Under the pieces are notes generated by a model. It ran no database searches and was not told the DNA's origin. It was given only the letters and a program-made list of their open reading frames with translations. The position numbers and the translations under genes were made by a program. Of a DNA stretch of 64,000 nucleotides, positions 52,227-61,280 are shown one piece after another; position 1 is the first letter of the stretch, and every line of letters begins with the position of its first letter. The stretch spans positions 103,587 through 167,586 of the forward strand of contig NZ_VFTC01000014.1 in assembly GCF_007003975.1 (NCBI RefSeq), given 5' to 3'. Source of the stretch: Mesorhizobium sp. WSM4306. Lineage in GTDB: Bacteria; Pseudomonadota; Alphaproteobacteria; Rhizobiales; Rhizobiaceae.

Positions 52227-53177
52227 TCAGAAGTAAGGCTTCAAGTTCTCGCGAATGCGGTCCAGCACCGTCTTTCCCGAGGTATCGGCGACGAAGGTCT
52301 TGCCGGTGATGGTCTCATAGGCCTGCGTATAGACCCGTGACGTCTGCTCGATCAGCTCGGCCGGGATTTTCGGGATACGATCCTTGTAGGGATCGCAGCG
52401 CGCCGTGACCCAGGCACGAATAAAGTCCTTGTCGAAGCTCTGCGGCCGCTCGCCGGCCTTGAAACGCTCATCATAGCTTTCCGCGAGCCAATAACGGCTT
52501 GAGTCGGGCGTATGGATTTCATCAGCAAGCACGACAGTGCCATCCTTGTCCGTGCCGAACTCATATTTGGTATCGACCAGGATCAGGCCGCGTTTGGCGG
52601 CCAGCGCCTTGCCGCGCGCAAACAGCGCCAGCGCATAGCGCGAGACGGTCTCCCATTGCTCTTCCGACAACAGGCCGCGCGTCAGGATATCGTCGCGCGT
52701 CAATGGCTCATCATGACCGCCATCGAGCGCCTTGCTGGTCGGCGTGATGATGGTTTCGGGCAGCTTCTCGTTGTCGCGCAGGCCCTCCGGCAGGCGGATG
52801 CCGTACATGTCGCGTTCGCCGTTCTTGTACTTCGTCAGGATCGAGGTGCTGGTGGTGCCGGCGAGATAGTCGCGAACGACGATTTCCACCGGCAATATGT
52901 CGAGCCTGGTGCCGACGACGACATTGGGGTCGGGATAGTCGAGCACGTGGTTGGGGCAGATGTCGGCGGTTTCCTCGAACCAGTAGCGGGCCGTCTGGGT
53001 CAAAAGCTCACCCTTGAGCGGGATCGCGGTCAAAATGACGTCGAAGGCGCTCAGCCGGTCGGTGGCGATGATGATGCGACGGCCATCCGGCAGATCGTAA
53101 TTCTCGCGGACCTTGCCTTTGTAGTGGTTCGGCAATTCCGGAATGAAGGCATCGGAGAGAACGCGCAGTGCTGTCAT
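52227..53177 (-). CDS. purC: Second SAICAR synthase, Ade1-like type
   Basis: 316 residues. A SAICAR synthase of the longer, fungal-Ade1-like form: [29 protein letters not shown] (nucleotide loop), [30 protein letters not shown], and [17 protein letters not shown] with [12 protein letters not shown]. It shares the reaction of the 16100-16894 gene but only limited sequence. Having both types is a paralogue-by-transfer arrangement. The ATG at 53177 is used. It stands alone and is not with other purine genes. Confidence 0.95.
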   Translation of the reverse strand: MTALRVLSDAFIPELPNHYKGKVRENYDLPDGRRIIIATDRLSAFDVILTAIPLKGELLTQTARYWFEETADICPNHVLDYPDPNVVVGTRLDILPVEIVVRDYLAGTTSTSILTKYKNGERDMYGIRLPEGLRDNEKLPETIITPTSKALDGGHDEPLTRDDILTRGLLSEEQWETVSRYALALFARGKALAAKRGLILVDTKYEFGTDKDGTVVLADEIHTPDSSRYWLAESYDERFKAGERPQSFDKDFIRAWVTARCDPYKDRIPKIPAELIEQTSRVYTQAYETITGKTFVADTSGKTVLDRIRENLKPYF

Positions 53178-53396
53178 TCGGTGTCGTGGCTCCCAACGAC
53201 GTGAGTTTCCGGGGCGACTATTAGCAAAGTCAATGGCGCTTCGATACCGAACAGACGGCAATCGCCTGTAGAAAATCCCGTCAGCCCCTACGCCATCATG
53301 CCATCGGCTTGGCATGCCGAATGTGCCGACTTTTGCGATTCAGCAAGACATTGCCGTCGCCGTGCTGTCTATGTGCAGTTTCCAGCACTTCCGGGG

Positions 53397-54377
53397 ATGG
53401 GGGACGCGGTGGACGTTGAGCTCAAATTTCTGCTGATCGGATTTGCCTGCGTGATCGCGGGCAGCCTCTCGTTCATCACCTTCGTCAAGTGGCGAGAGGT
53501 GCGGGCGCTCAGCCACTGGCTGCCGACGCCGGGAAAGATCATCTCGTCGCGCGTCGAGGCGCGTGAAGTCAGAAGGTCGGGCGTCGGTTCGGACAGCAGC
53601 GATACCACCGAGATGCGCAATTTTCCCGCGATCACCTTTGAATACAAAGTCGGCAAAAAGACTTTTCGCGGGTCGCGCTACAGCGTGAAGGAGAATCTGG
53701 GGAATTTCGAAGTCAACGAAACCCTTGCCCAGTTTCCCCGCGGCGCCGAGGTGACTGTTTTCTACAATCCGGCCGATCCGAGCAAGGCCGTGATCGAGCG
53801 CACACTGCCGGACGGCGCCTTCAAGTTCATGGTGAAACTCTCGGCCGGGTTGGTGATCGGCACGGTGGTGCTGGTGTTTTTCGTCGGCGGTGCGCTTGAG
53901 GCGATCCGGCCGCATCTGCCCAAGCCGCAGAACCTCGGCGTCGCGGCGTTTCTGCTGTTCATGGGCCTGATGATCTTGCGCATGGGTTTCGCCCAGAGGT
54001 CGCTCGCCCGGCAGGCGGAAAAATGGCCGGTTACCCCCGGCCACATCGAGTCCTCAGGCCTGCAGGCGCTGCGAAACTACAGCGCCTATCGCTGGCGCAC
54101 CGTCTTCAAATCCCGCATCGTCTACACCTACGGCGTCGCCGGCCAGCGCTACACCTCCGACCGCGTCGCCTTCGGCGCCACGGTCACCGCTTCGCTGCCC
54201 GGCCTCGTCAGCGGCCAGGCACGCAGCTATGCCGAAGGCAGCAAGGTCGACGTACACTACGATCCCGCCAATCCTGCCTCGGCCGTGCTGGAATGCCGGG
54301 TGCGCGGGCTCTGGCTGCTGGGGGTCTGTTCGGCTGCCTTTCTCGGCGGCGCGGCCTGGCTGGTCGGTTTTATCTGA
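53397..54377 (+). CDS. Membrane protein with two DUF3592 repeats
   Basis: 326 residues. N-terminal helix (about 6-28), a first DUF3592 domain (LPTPGKIISSRVEAREVRRS ... FPRGAEVTVFYNPADPSKAV), two helices (about 145-170 and 182-203), a second DUF3592 domain (WPVTPGHIESSGLQALRNY ... YAEGSKVDVHYDPANPASAV) and a final helix. DUF3592 proteins are of unknown function. The start at 53397 lacks a clear ribosome site; a GTG a few codons later is possible. Confidence 0.85.
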   Translation: MGDAVDVELKFLLIGFACVIAGSLSFITFVKWREVRALSHWLPTPGKIISSRVEAREVRRSGVGSDSSDTTEMRNFPAITFEYKVGKKTFRGSRYSVKENLGNFEVNETLAQFPRGAEVTVFYNPADPSKAVIERTLPDGAFKFMVKLSAGLVIGTVVLVFFVGGALEAIRPHLPKPQNLGVAAFLLFMGLMILRMGFAQRSLARQAEKWPVTPGHIESSGLQALRNYSAYRWRTVFKSRIVYTYGVAGQRYTSDRVAFGATVTASLPGLVSGQARSYAEGSKVDVHYDPANPASAVLECRVRGLWLLGVCSAAFLGGAAWLVGFI

Positions 54378-54384
54378 GGCGCCT

Positions 54385-54744
54385 TCAGCAGCGCAGGAGA
54401 GGTCCGCTGTCGAAACCGGGCCAGGTGATGCGCACGGTCTCGCCATGCCTCTCGATATGGATGACACGAGAGAATGGCTCCGCAAGCGACGTGTCCGAGC
54501 CGTAGCATTGGCTGGCATGCACAACCCAGCCGGCGGCGATTTTGCGAAAACTCGCGTGTTCGCAGCCGAGCTCGGGAAGTGACAGGGCCGCTTTGTCCAC
54601 CGTGAAGACCGTCCGGCGCTGAACGTCGGCGGCCGCACTACAGTTCAGCCGGTTGTGGGACCAAGTCCCGACATAAGGTGGCGCGGCCAGCGCGGTGCCG
54701 CTCGTGCATGCGGAGATTGCCATCGTCATTGCCAAGCGCCGCAT
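54385..54744 (-). CDS. Small secreted protein of unknown function
   Basis: 119 residues. Signal peptide MRRLAMTMAISACTSGTALA, then APPYVGTWSHNRLNCSAAAD with cysteines at the start, middle and end. The compact Cys-containing domain (lipocalin-like WSHNRLNC) is not assigned. The ATG at 54744 is chosen. It is convergent with the DUF3592 gene. Confidence 0.65.
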   Translation of the reverse strand: MRRLAMTMAISACTSGTALAAPPYVGTWSHNRLNCSAAADVQRRTVFTVDKAALSLPELGCEHASFRKIAAGWVVHASQCYGSDTSLAEPFSRVIHIERHGETVRITWPGFDSGPLLRC

Positions 54745-54834
54745 CACCTGTCTCCTCGGTCCGCTAGCTCGATCGTACAGCAGTGTTGGATTGTGCGGAG
54801 TATTCGTCCAGCAAAAAATAAAAATGGCCATTCT

Positions 54835-54869
54835 GGACTCCGCTTTTGGCCGGATTCCACTTTTGGCCG
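54835..54869. repeat. Two tandem 18-bp imperfect repeats
   Basis: GGACTCCGCTTTTGGCCG (54835-54852) and GGATTCCACTTTTGGCCG (54852-54869) match at 16 of 18 positions with a 17-bp period. Short spaced repeats like these are typical of multi-site transposase-binding ends (for example IS21-type). Confidence 0.6.
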
Positions 54870-55315
54870 AATGATGCGACTGTGTGGGCCGGCACGCACC
54901 AGTCCAAACAAAATCGCCAAATCCTGGAGGATCTTGTGCGTCTTCAACGCTCTGAGGCACGGCGATGAGCACTCGCATCGAAGATATGAGAAACCTCGGA
55001 CCGGCCATGGCGCTGATGCTGGCGGAAATTGATATTCTCTGTGAGGAGGATTTGCGCGGTTTCGGCGTGGTTGAAGCTTATCACCGGCTGAAGTTCCGGT
55101 TCGGACGGCAGGTGACGATCCTCGCACTCTATGCGATGGAGGCGGCACTTCGCGGTTGCGACTGGCGAGCGCTTGATACTGAAACCAAGGAGCATCTGCG
55201 TGAGCAGGCGCACCAGAACAGGCATTGAGTACCGGCAGGGAGCGGATAAACGCAGCCGAGCCGGATTTCCCTTATGCTTTTGCGCGGATGATGCGACTGT
55301 GCGGGGCCGGCACGC
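54849..55315. repeat. Direct repeat flanking the TfoX C-terminal-domain gene
   Basis: The left copy (54849-54897) and right copy (55259-55315) share GCCGGATT, then ATGATGCGACTGTG and GGGCCGGCACGC, with minor indels. The gene at 54965-55228 lies between. This would suit a duplication or insertion scar. Confidence 0.6.
54965..55228 (+). CDS. Stand-alone TfoX C-terminal-domain protein
   Basis: 87 residues. DMRNLGPAMALMLAEIDILC, LRGFGVVEAYHRLKFRFG and LYAMEAALRGCDWRALDTET follow the TfoX/Sxy C-terminal helical domain. In competence regulators this domain is joined to an N-terminal TfoX part, absent here. No competence or DNA-uptake genes lie nearby. It is flanked by short direct repeats. Confidence 0.7.
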   Translation: MSTRIEDMRNLGPAMALMLAEIDILCEEDLRGFGVVEAYHRLKFRFGRQVTILALYAMEAALRGCDWRALDTETKEHLREQAHQNRH

Positions 55316-55345
55316 GGCCGGGCAACGCTTTCCCAGAGACATTTG

Positions 55346-55868
55346 ATGATTACCCGCAAACTGGCCTTCGTTTTCCTCGGCCTGCTCATCGCCGTACAGG
55401 TCGCGAGCGCAAAGGAGTGTCTGCTGAGCCACGCCACCTATCGCGAACCGCGCTCGGGTGCGGTGATGCAATTCCGACCGCTCGCCAATGAGCCGGCGGC
55501 GCTGACGGCCGATGTGTTTTCGCTGATCGTGCCCAACACCAAGACAAGCCTGCCAGCCGACATCACCTGGACCAATGGCAGGAACTCGTTTCCGCTCGGC
55601 ACCATCCGGCACGCCTGCACAGACGACGACCGCGAGGCGGGGGCTGGAGGATGGCAGCGGTCTCTGCCGGATATGGATGGGCCAGGTCTATGCCTTGACC
55701 GGAGGCGGCGCAGAGCAGTTGAACTCGCGCGAAGCGACACCGGCGCCGAAAGGGCTGTTACTGCCCGATTTCGGCGCAACCTTCACCGAGTTTGCCGATT
55801 TCGCCAACGCCAATCCGGATGGCTCGGCATGGGACGCCTTCACTTTGACAGGATGCAGCAATGAATAG
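55346..55868 (+). pseudogene. Secreted protein interrupted by a poly-G frameshift
   Basis: The signal peptide and first part (MITRKLAFVFLGLLIAVQVA ... FPLGTIRHACTDDDREAG) are in one frame. The rest (GLEDGSGLCRIWMGQVYALT ... AKDFADFANANPDGSAWDAF-like tail) lies one base off. The shift coincides with five G's at 55639-55643. Removing one G restores a continuous frame through DREAGLEDGSG. The total of 523 bp is a whole number of codons plus one. It overlaps the next gene by 8 bp, so disruption or phase variation could also affect that gene. Confidence 0.75.
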
Positions 55869-56484
55869 CGCCATGAAATCGATTGTCTGGGTTTGCGCCC
55901 TGTTTGCATCGGTTACGATAGCTGCCGTGGCAAGCGCAGACGAGCCGGCGCCGTCGCGCCCGCCGCTCGACAAATGCGCTTGGGAAAAACTGACCGACAA
56001 AACGGCCGGTCTGGCTGCCTGGGCGCAGCGCTGCGATTTCGGCTTTCGCCAGATCCATTTCGAATTCGTCGGCAACGCGCTCGCCATCAAATACAGCGAT
56101 GGCGGTGCGCCCGATCCGCTGGTGGAGGTGCTCGACATTCTATCAGGCGAAACCGCCGAGTCCGCGGTGCTGCGCCTGTTGCTGGAAAAGACCGACAAGG
56201 CCGTCAGCGCCCGCTGCGTGCTCGCGCCCTATACCGAGGGCACCGTGCCCGCCGGCGTCAAGCGCTACACATTCAGCCCCGACGCGGCCTACGCCAAGGA
56301 GCTGCAGGCGGCCGCCAATGACGAGGTCCCCGACCCGCCCTGCGGCGACTGGGGCGAAATGCCGGATGGCATCCAGTATTTCGAGGCGCCGGCAGGCGAG
56401 GGGGACAAGTTGCTGTTCGTCCGGGTGGGTCAGGACGAGCCGCTGTTTGACGAACAGACGCTGCGGGTGTTGCCGACGGGTTGA
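55861..56484 (+). CDS. Secreted protein of unknown function
   Basis: 207 residues with a signal peptide (MNSAMKSIVWVCALFASVTI AAVASA). The mature protein has several Cys (KCAWEKL, QRCDFGFR, ARCVLAPY, PPCGDWGEM) and no recognised domain. It overlaps the upstream frameshifted gene by 8 bp (ATGAATAG), indicating translational coupling. A repeat region follows. Confidence 0.7.
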   Translation: MNSAMKSIVWVCALFASVTIAAVASADEPAPSRPPLDKCAWEKLTDKTAGLAAWAQRCDFGFRQIHFEFVGNALAIKYSDGGAPDPLVEVLDILSGETAESAVLRLLLEKTDKAVSARCVLAPYTEGTVPAGVKRYTFSPDAAYAKELQAAANDEVPDPPCGDWGEMPDGIQYFEAPAGEGDKLLFVRVGQDEPLFDEQTLRVLPTG

Positions 56485-56495
56485 GGGCGGCTCTC

Positions 56496-56699
56496 CCTTC
56501 TCCCCTTTGTTTGGACTGGGGACATCGCGAACAGGTGTGCGAGGACATCGCGAACAGTTTTGCGCGTTTTGCGCGAGGGGGTTCGGGATAAAAAAAGTCG
56601 AATGATCTTAAGCGCTTAACTATGCGAAGCAGCAATCCTTCCAACACCCCTCATCCGACCGAGCTTCGCTCGGCCACCTTCTCCCACAAGGGGAGAAGG
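56496..56699. repeat. Degenerate repeat element with CCTTCTCCC ends
   Basis: CCTTCTCCCCTTTGT (56496-56510) is mirrored by ACAAGGGGAGAAGG (56686-56699), close relatives of the ends of the 50129 element. The right part has a GACCGAGCTTCGCTCGGCC hairpin (56658-56676). The middle differs and holds IS-end-like repeats, suggesting an insertion inside a MITE-like unit. No gene is present. Confidence 0.6.
56520..56557. repeat. Two direct copies of GGACATCGCGAACAG
   Basis: The 15-bp unit occurs at 56520-56534 and 56543-56557, 23 bp apart. Repeated terminal units of this kind are a feature of IS ends such as the IS21 family. No transposase gene remains here. Confidence 0.6.
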
Positions 56700-56724
56700 G
56701 GACGACGTGCCCGATCGCGGCCCT

Positions 56725-56758
56725 CAAACAAATCGGCCCGATCCTGCGACCGGGCCGA
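56725..56758 (-). terminator. Rho-independent terminator after nrdJ
   Basis: On the minus strand TCGGCCCG and CGGGCCGA form an 8-bp stem with a 10-base loop, followed by TTTGTTTG, 30 bp past the nrdJ stop. Confidence 0.75.
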
Positions 56759-56787
56759 CGATGTTTACGGTTTAGCGGCATCAGTTC

Positions 56788-59700
56788 TCAGCTGCACCCG
56801 CTCGTAGCGCCGCAAGTATCGCACTTCTCACACGTCCCGTTCCGCACCATCGTAAAGTTCTGGCACTCGGAGCAGGAGTTGCCGGTGTAGCCCTGGAGCA
56901 GCGACTTGGCGCGGCGGTCGGCTGCGAGCTTTTTCGCCTCGGCCGCTTCATTGGCGGCGGCGTCGGTGAACAGCGCTGCGGTGGCGTCGGTGGACGCCGC
57001 GTCCACAACCTCCTCGAAGGCGATGTCCTCGGCCAATTCCTTGGCCCGCTCCTCATAGTCGCGCTTGTAGGCGACCGCCTCGTCACTGGCCGGCTTCAGC
57101 GCCAGCACATTGGAGCCGGAGAAGGCGGTGGGCGCCGAGCGGGTAGGGGTGCCGGCGCCGGCAAAGCCCTTCGGGTCGCTGCTCGTTGCCCGCGACACCA
57201 GCTTCACCGGCGAGGCGCCACGGGTCAGGCCCTTGGAGACCGCGTCCGTCTTGCCTTCGCTGATGCCGCGTCCCAGTGCCGTGTTGGAAAAGTCCGACTG
57301 GTCGACATGGGCGAGGTCGTTGCGGCCGAGATAGGAGATGGCGAGTTCGCGGAACACGTAGTCGAGGATCGACGTCGCGCTCTTGATGGCGTCGTTGCCC
57401 TGCACCATGCCGGCCGGCTCGAATTTGGTGAAGGTGAAGGCGTGCACATATTCGTCGAGCGGCACGCCGTATTGCAGGCCGAGCGAAATGGCGATGGCGA
57501 AGTTGTTGAGCAGGCCGCGCAGCGTTGCGCCTTCCTTGTTCATGTCGATGAAGATCTCGCCGAGACGACCATCGTCATATTCGCCGGTGCGCAGGAAGAT
57601 GGTGTTGCCACCGATCTTTGCCTTCTGGGTGTAGCCCTTGCGGCGTCCCGGCAGCTTCTCCTGCTCGCGCGACACGCGCTCGATGATGCGCTCGACAATC
57701 CGCTCGGTGATCTGCGCCGCGCGCGCTGCCGCCGGGGCCTGGATCAGCTGCTCGACCATGTCGTCCTCATCCTCCTCGCCATCGGCGAGCAGCGAGGAAT
57801 TCAGCGGCTGCGACAGCTTGGAGCCGTCGCGGTAGAGCGCGTTGGCCTTCAGCGCCAGCTTCCACGACAGCATGTAGGCGCCCTTGGCGTCTTCCACCGT
57901 CGCATCGTTGGGCATGTTGATGGTCTTGGAGATGGCGCCGGAGATGAAGGGCTGTGCCGCCGCCATCATCTGGATGTGGCTGTTGATCGACAGCGAGCGT
58001 TTGCCGATCTTGCCGCACGGGCTGGCGCAATCGAACACCGCGAGGTGCTCGGGCTTGAGGAAGGGCGCGCCTTCCAGCGTCATCGCACCGCAGACATGGA
58101 TGTTGGCGGCCTCGATGTCCTTCCTGGAGAAGCCCAGCGACGGCAGCATCTCGAACGAGAAGTCGTTGAGCTGCTCGTCGGTGAAGCCGAACGTCTCCTT
58201 CACCCAGTCGGCGCCAAGCGTCCACTGGTTGAAGACGAACTTGATGTCGAAGGCCGACTTCAGCGCCGCATTGAGCGCGGCGATCTTCTCATCAGTGAAA
58301 CCTTTGGCCCTGAGCGAACCGGGGTTGACCGCCGGCGCCTGGTTCATGTTGCCGTGGCCGACAGCATAGGCCTCGATCTCGGCGATCTGGCTCTCGGAAT
58401 AGCCGAGCGTGCGCAGCGCTTCCGGCACGGCGCGGTTGATGATCTTGAAGTAGCCGCCACCGGCGAGCTTCTTGAACTTCACCAGCGCGAAGTCGGGCTC
58501 GATGCCGGTGGTGTCGCAATCCATGACCAGGCCGATCGTGCCGGTCGGCGCGATCACGGTTGCCTGCGCATTGCGGTAGCCATGCTCTTCGCCGAGTTCG
58601 ATGGCGCGGTCCCAGGCAGCCTTGGCATGCGTGGCCAGGTCCTGCTGCTTGAGGTCGGAAGCGACCAGCGGCACCGGATTGACGGTGAGCTTCTCATAGC
58701 CGCCCTTTTCACCGTAGGCAGCGCGGCGGTGGTTACGCATGACGCGCAGCATGTTCTGGGCATTGCGGTCGTAATCGGCAAAGGCGCCGAGTTCACCGGC
58801 CATCTCGGCCGAGGTGGCATAGGCAACGCCGGTCATGATGGCGGTGAGTGCGGCGCAGATGGCGCGGCCCTCGTCGCTGTCATAGGGAATGCCAGACGTC
58901 ATCAAGAGGCCGCCAATATTGGCGTAGCCGAGGCCGAGCGTGCGGTATTCGTAGGACTGCTTGGCGATCTCCTTGGACGGGAACTGCGCCATCATGACGG
59001 AGATTTCGAGGACGACGGTCCACAGCCGCACCGTGTGCTCATAGGCGGCGATATCGATCGTGCCGTCGGCATTGCGGTAGGGGAGCAGATTGATCGAGGC
59101 GAGGTTGCAGGCCGTGTCGTCGAGGAACATGTATTCCGAGCACGGGTTGGAAGCCCGGATCGCACCGGCCGAAGCGCAGGTGTGCCAGTCATTCATCGTC
59201 GTATTGAAATGCAGGCCGGGATCCGCGGACGCCCAGGCGGCGTAGCCGATCTTTTCCCACAGGTCGCGTGCCTTCAGCGTCTTCAGCACCTTGCCGTCCT
59301 TGCGGGCGGTCAGGTGCCAGTCGGCGTCGTCCTCGACGGCGCGCAGGAAATTGTCCTTCAGCGACACCGAATTGTTGGAGTTCTGGCCGGAGACGGTGAG
59401 GTAGGCGTCCGAATCCCAGTCGGTGTCGTAGGTCTTGAACGACATCGAGGTGTAGCCCTGCTTGGCGAACTGGATGACGCGATAGATGTAGTTCTCCGGC
59501 ACCGCCGACTTCTTGGCCGCCCTGATCTCGCGCTTCAGCGCGGTGTTGAGCGCCGGGTCGAAGCAGTCGTCGGCATTGCCTTCGCAATTGATGCAGGCCT
59601 TCATGATCGCTTCGAGATGCTTCTTGACGATCTTGGAGCCAGTGACCAGCGAGGCGACCTTCTGCTCTTCATTGACCTTCCAGTCGATGAATTCCTCGAT

Positions 59701-60567
59701 ATCGGGATGGTCGGCGTCGACAATGACCATTTTCGCCGCGCGCCGCGTCGTGCCGCCCGACTTGATGGCGCCCGCCGCACGGTCGCCGATCTTGAGGAAG
59801 CTCATCAGGCCCGACGAGCGGCCGCCGCCTGACAGCTTTTCGCCTTCGCCGCGCAGCAGCGAGAAGTTCGAGCCGGTGCCCGAGCCATATTTGAACAGGC
59901 GCGCTTCACGCACCCACAGGTCCATAATGCCGCCTTCGTTGACGAGATCGTCCTGCACGCCCTGGATGAAGCAGGCATGCGGCTGCGGGTGCTCGTAGGA
60001 AGACTTCGACTTGGTCAGCTTGCCGGTGAACGGGTCGACATAATAGTGGCCCTGGCTCGGACCATCGATGCCGTAAGCCCAGTGCAGGCCGGTGTTGAAC
60101 CATTGCGGCGAATTCGGCGCCACGCGCTGGGTGGCCAGCATGTAGGCGAGCTCGTCGCGGAAGGTGAGCGCGTCGTCTTCCGACTTGAAGTAGCCGCCCT
60201 TGTAGCCCCAGTAGGTCCAGGTGCCGGCAAGGCGATCGAAAACCTGGCGGGCGTCGATTTCGGAGCCGTAGCGTTCGGCTTCCGGCAGTTTCGCCAGCTC
60301 GACCTCGTCGGCAACGGAGCGCCACAGGAAGGAGGGGACGTCGTTCTCCTCGACCTTCTTCAGGCGCGCGGGAACGCCGGCCTTGCGGAAATACTTCTGC
60401 GCCAGGATGTCGGCGGCAACCTGGGAGAATTGCGCCGGCACATCGATGTTATCGAGACGGAACACCACCGAGCCATCCGGATTCTTGATCTCCGACAGCG
60501 CCTTGCGGAATTCGATCTCCGCATAGGCTGATTGTCCTGGCTTGGTGAAGCGACGCTCGATGCGCAT
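56788..60567 (-). CDS. nrdJ: Adenosylcobalamin-dependent ribonucleotide reductase
   Basis: 1259 residues, the long class II reductase form of Alphaproteobacteria. It makes deoxyribonucleotides from ribonucleotides using a B12-generated thiyl radical, with or without oxygen. Visible are [20 protein letters not shown] (about 225), [20 protein letters not shown] (about 472, with the catalytic Cys and conserved Glu/Asn) and [20 protein letters not shown] (about 670). A C-terminal Cys-rich ribbon, [20 protein letters not shown], carries the regenerating thiols. The ATG at 60567 is chosen over a longer frame to 60711. Two NrdR boxes lie about 240-280 bp upstream. Confidence 0.97.
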   Translation of the reverse strand: MRIERRFTKPGQSAYAEIEFRKALSEIKNPDGSVVFRLDNIDVPAQFSQVAADILAQKYFRKAGVPARLKKVEENDVPSFLWRSVADEVELAKLPEAERYGSEIDARQVFDRLAGTWTYWGYKGGYFKSEDDALTFRDELAYMLATQRVAPNSPQWFNTGLHWAYGIDGPSQGHYYVDPFTGKLTKSKSSYEHPQPHACFIQGVQDDLVNEGGIMDLWVREARLFKYGSGTGSNFSLLRGEGEKLSGGGRSSGLMSFLKIGDRAAGAIKSGGTTRRAAKMVIVDADHPDIEEFIDWKVNEEQKVASLVTGSKIVKKHLEAIMKACINCEGNADDCFDPALNTALKREIRAAKKSAVPENYIYRVIQFAKQGYTSMSFKTYDTDWDSDAYLTVSGQNSNNSVSLKDNFLRAVEDDADWHLTARKDGKVLKTLKARDLWEKIGYAAWASADPGLHFNTTMNDWHTCASAGAIRASNPCSEYMFLDDTACNLASINLLPYRNADGTIDIAAYEHTVRLWTVVLEISVMMAQFPSKEIAKQSYEYRTLGLGYANIGGLLMTSGIPYDSDEGRAICAALTAIMTGVAYATSAEMAGELGAFADYDRNAQNMLRVMRNHRRAAYGEKGGYEKLTVNPVPLVASDLKQQDLATHAKAAWDRAIELGEEHGYRNAQATVIAPTGTIGLVMDCDTTGIEPDFALVKFKKLAGGGYFKIINRAVPEALRTLGYSESQIAEIEAYAVGHGNMNQAPAVNPGSLRAKGFTDEKIAALNAALKSAFDIKFVFNQWTLGADWVKETFGFTDEQLNDFSFEMLPSLGFSRKDIEAANIHVCGAMTLEGAPFLKPEHLAVFDCASPCGKIGKRSLSINSHIQMMAAAQPFISGAISKTINMPNDATVEDAKGAYMLSWKLALKANALYRDGSKLSQPLNSSLLADGEEDEDDMVEQLIQAPAAARAAQITERIVERIIERVSREQEKLPGRRKGYTQKAKIGGNTIFLRTGEYDDGRLGEIFIDMNKEGATLRGLLNNFAIAISLGLQYGVPLDEYVHAFTFTKFEPAGMVQGNDAIKSATSILDYVFRELAISYLGRNDLAHVDQSDFSNTALGRGISEGKTDAVSKGLTRGASPVKLVSRATSSDPKGFAGAGTPTRSAPTAFSGSNVLALKPASDEAVAYKRDYEERAKELAEDIAFEEVVDAASTDATAALFTDAAANEAAEAKKLAADRRAKSLLQGYTGNSCSECQNFTMVRNGTCEKCDTCGATSGCS

Positions 60568-60802
60568 TGGTCCGGTCCCTTTGTGTCTATATATAGCGCT
60601 TTTCCCCAGGGATTTCTGCCCCACAAGCCGAAAAACGCAGTCCGCCGTTTGCCGGCATTGCGAGCAGCGCCGGCACTCTCCTTTTCGCAAGCGCCGGCAT
60701 GCAGACAGCAATACGCCTTCCCAAGCGTTTGCCCGGGCTGCAGACCGACCCTTGCGGGTCCCTCAACTGAAACTTTGATCGATTCCCTCGTTCGAGGGAG
60801 GT
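60568..60802 (-). promoter_or_regulatory. Long structured nrdJ leader
   Basis: About 235 nt between the NrdR boxes and the nrdJ ATG with no ORF. On the minus strand a -10-like TAGATAAT lies in the first box, so the leader is probably transcribed. It is GC-rich with several GCCGGC inverted repeats. No B12-box of the AGCCAGGAGACCTGCC kind is found, so a cobalamin riboswitch is not supported. Its role is unknown. Confidence 0.35.
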
Positions 60803-60849
60803 TCACATTATCTAGCGTCGAGACTGCCTGCAAACACTAAATATAGTGT
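60803..60849 (-). promoter_or_regulatory. nrdR box: Tandem NrdR boxes upstream of nrdJ
   Basis: Box 1 TCACATTATCTAGCGT (60803-60818) and box 2 ACACTAAATATAGTGT (60834-60849) both fit the 16-bp NrdR consensus of type ACACWATATMTTGWGT. Box 2 is near-palindromic. Their centres are 31 bp apart, the three-helical-turn spacing of known NrdR operators. NrdR is the ATP/dATP-sensing repressor of ribonucleotide reductase genes. Confidence 0.9.
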
Positions 60850-61280
60850 TAACAGATGATTTTTTCCAGTCCGACAATTCTCCCTTTCGTCACCCCAAGC
60901 CCCACGATCCCAACGCTTCCGCCAGCCTCGTAAACAGGCGGAAATCTGGGCAAAAACGCACAAAATCCGGGAAAAAAGACCGGGCTCTGAACTCTCCGGT
61001 CGCGCCCTCAACAAGAGCACATGGCACATAAAAGGCGACTCGGTTTGCGCCGTCAAGGATTCGTTTGCGTAGCTTTTGTGACCCCAACATCTTGTGTGTC
61101 ACATATGTGGATAACGGGGATAGAAAACCGCCTGGACGGAATTCGCCTTGGGCCAGGTCCGGCGCCGCCATTTCGGCCTTCGGTCCCCAGCCTTTTCATT
61201 TTAGCTGGCGTGCATTATGTCTTTGGCGTCGCGCGGGGGCGCGTCTTGTCAATTCTGAGAGCATCCGTTACGCCCCGCCC

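Noticed and set aside
57307..59832. 841-residue plus-strand open frame opposite nrdJ
   Set aside because: It is the antisense shadow of nrdJ in high-GC DNA; the composition (Arg/Gly/Ala-rich, no domain) is typical of such shadows.
60568..60802. Cobalamin riboswitch upstream of nrdJ
   Set aside because: No B12-box core or GCCACTG element is found on either strand.
61065..61280. N-terminal extension of gltX
   Set aside because: The 72 added residues are not synthetase-like, and the conserved start [13 protein letters not shown] begins at 61281.
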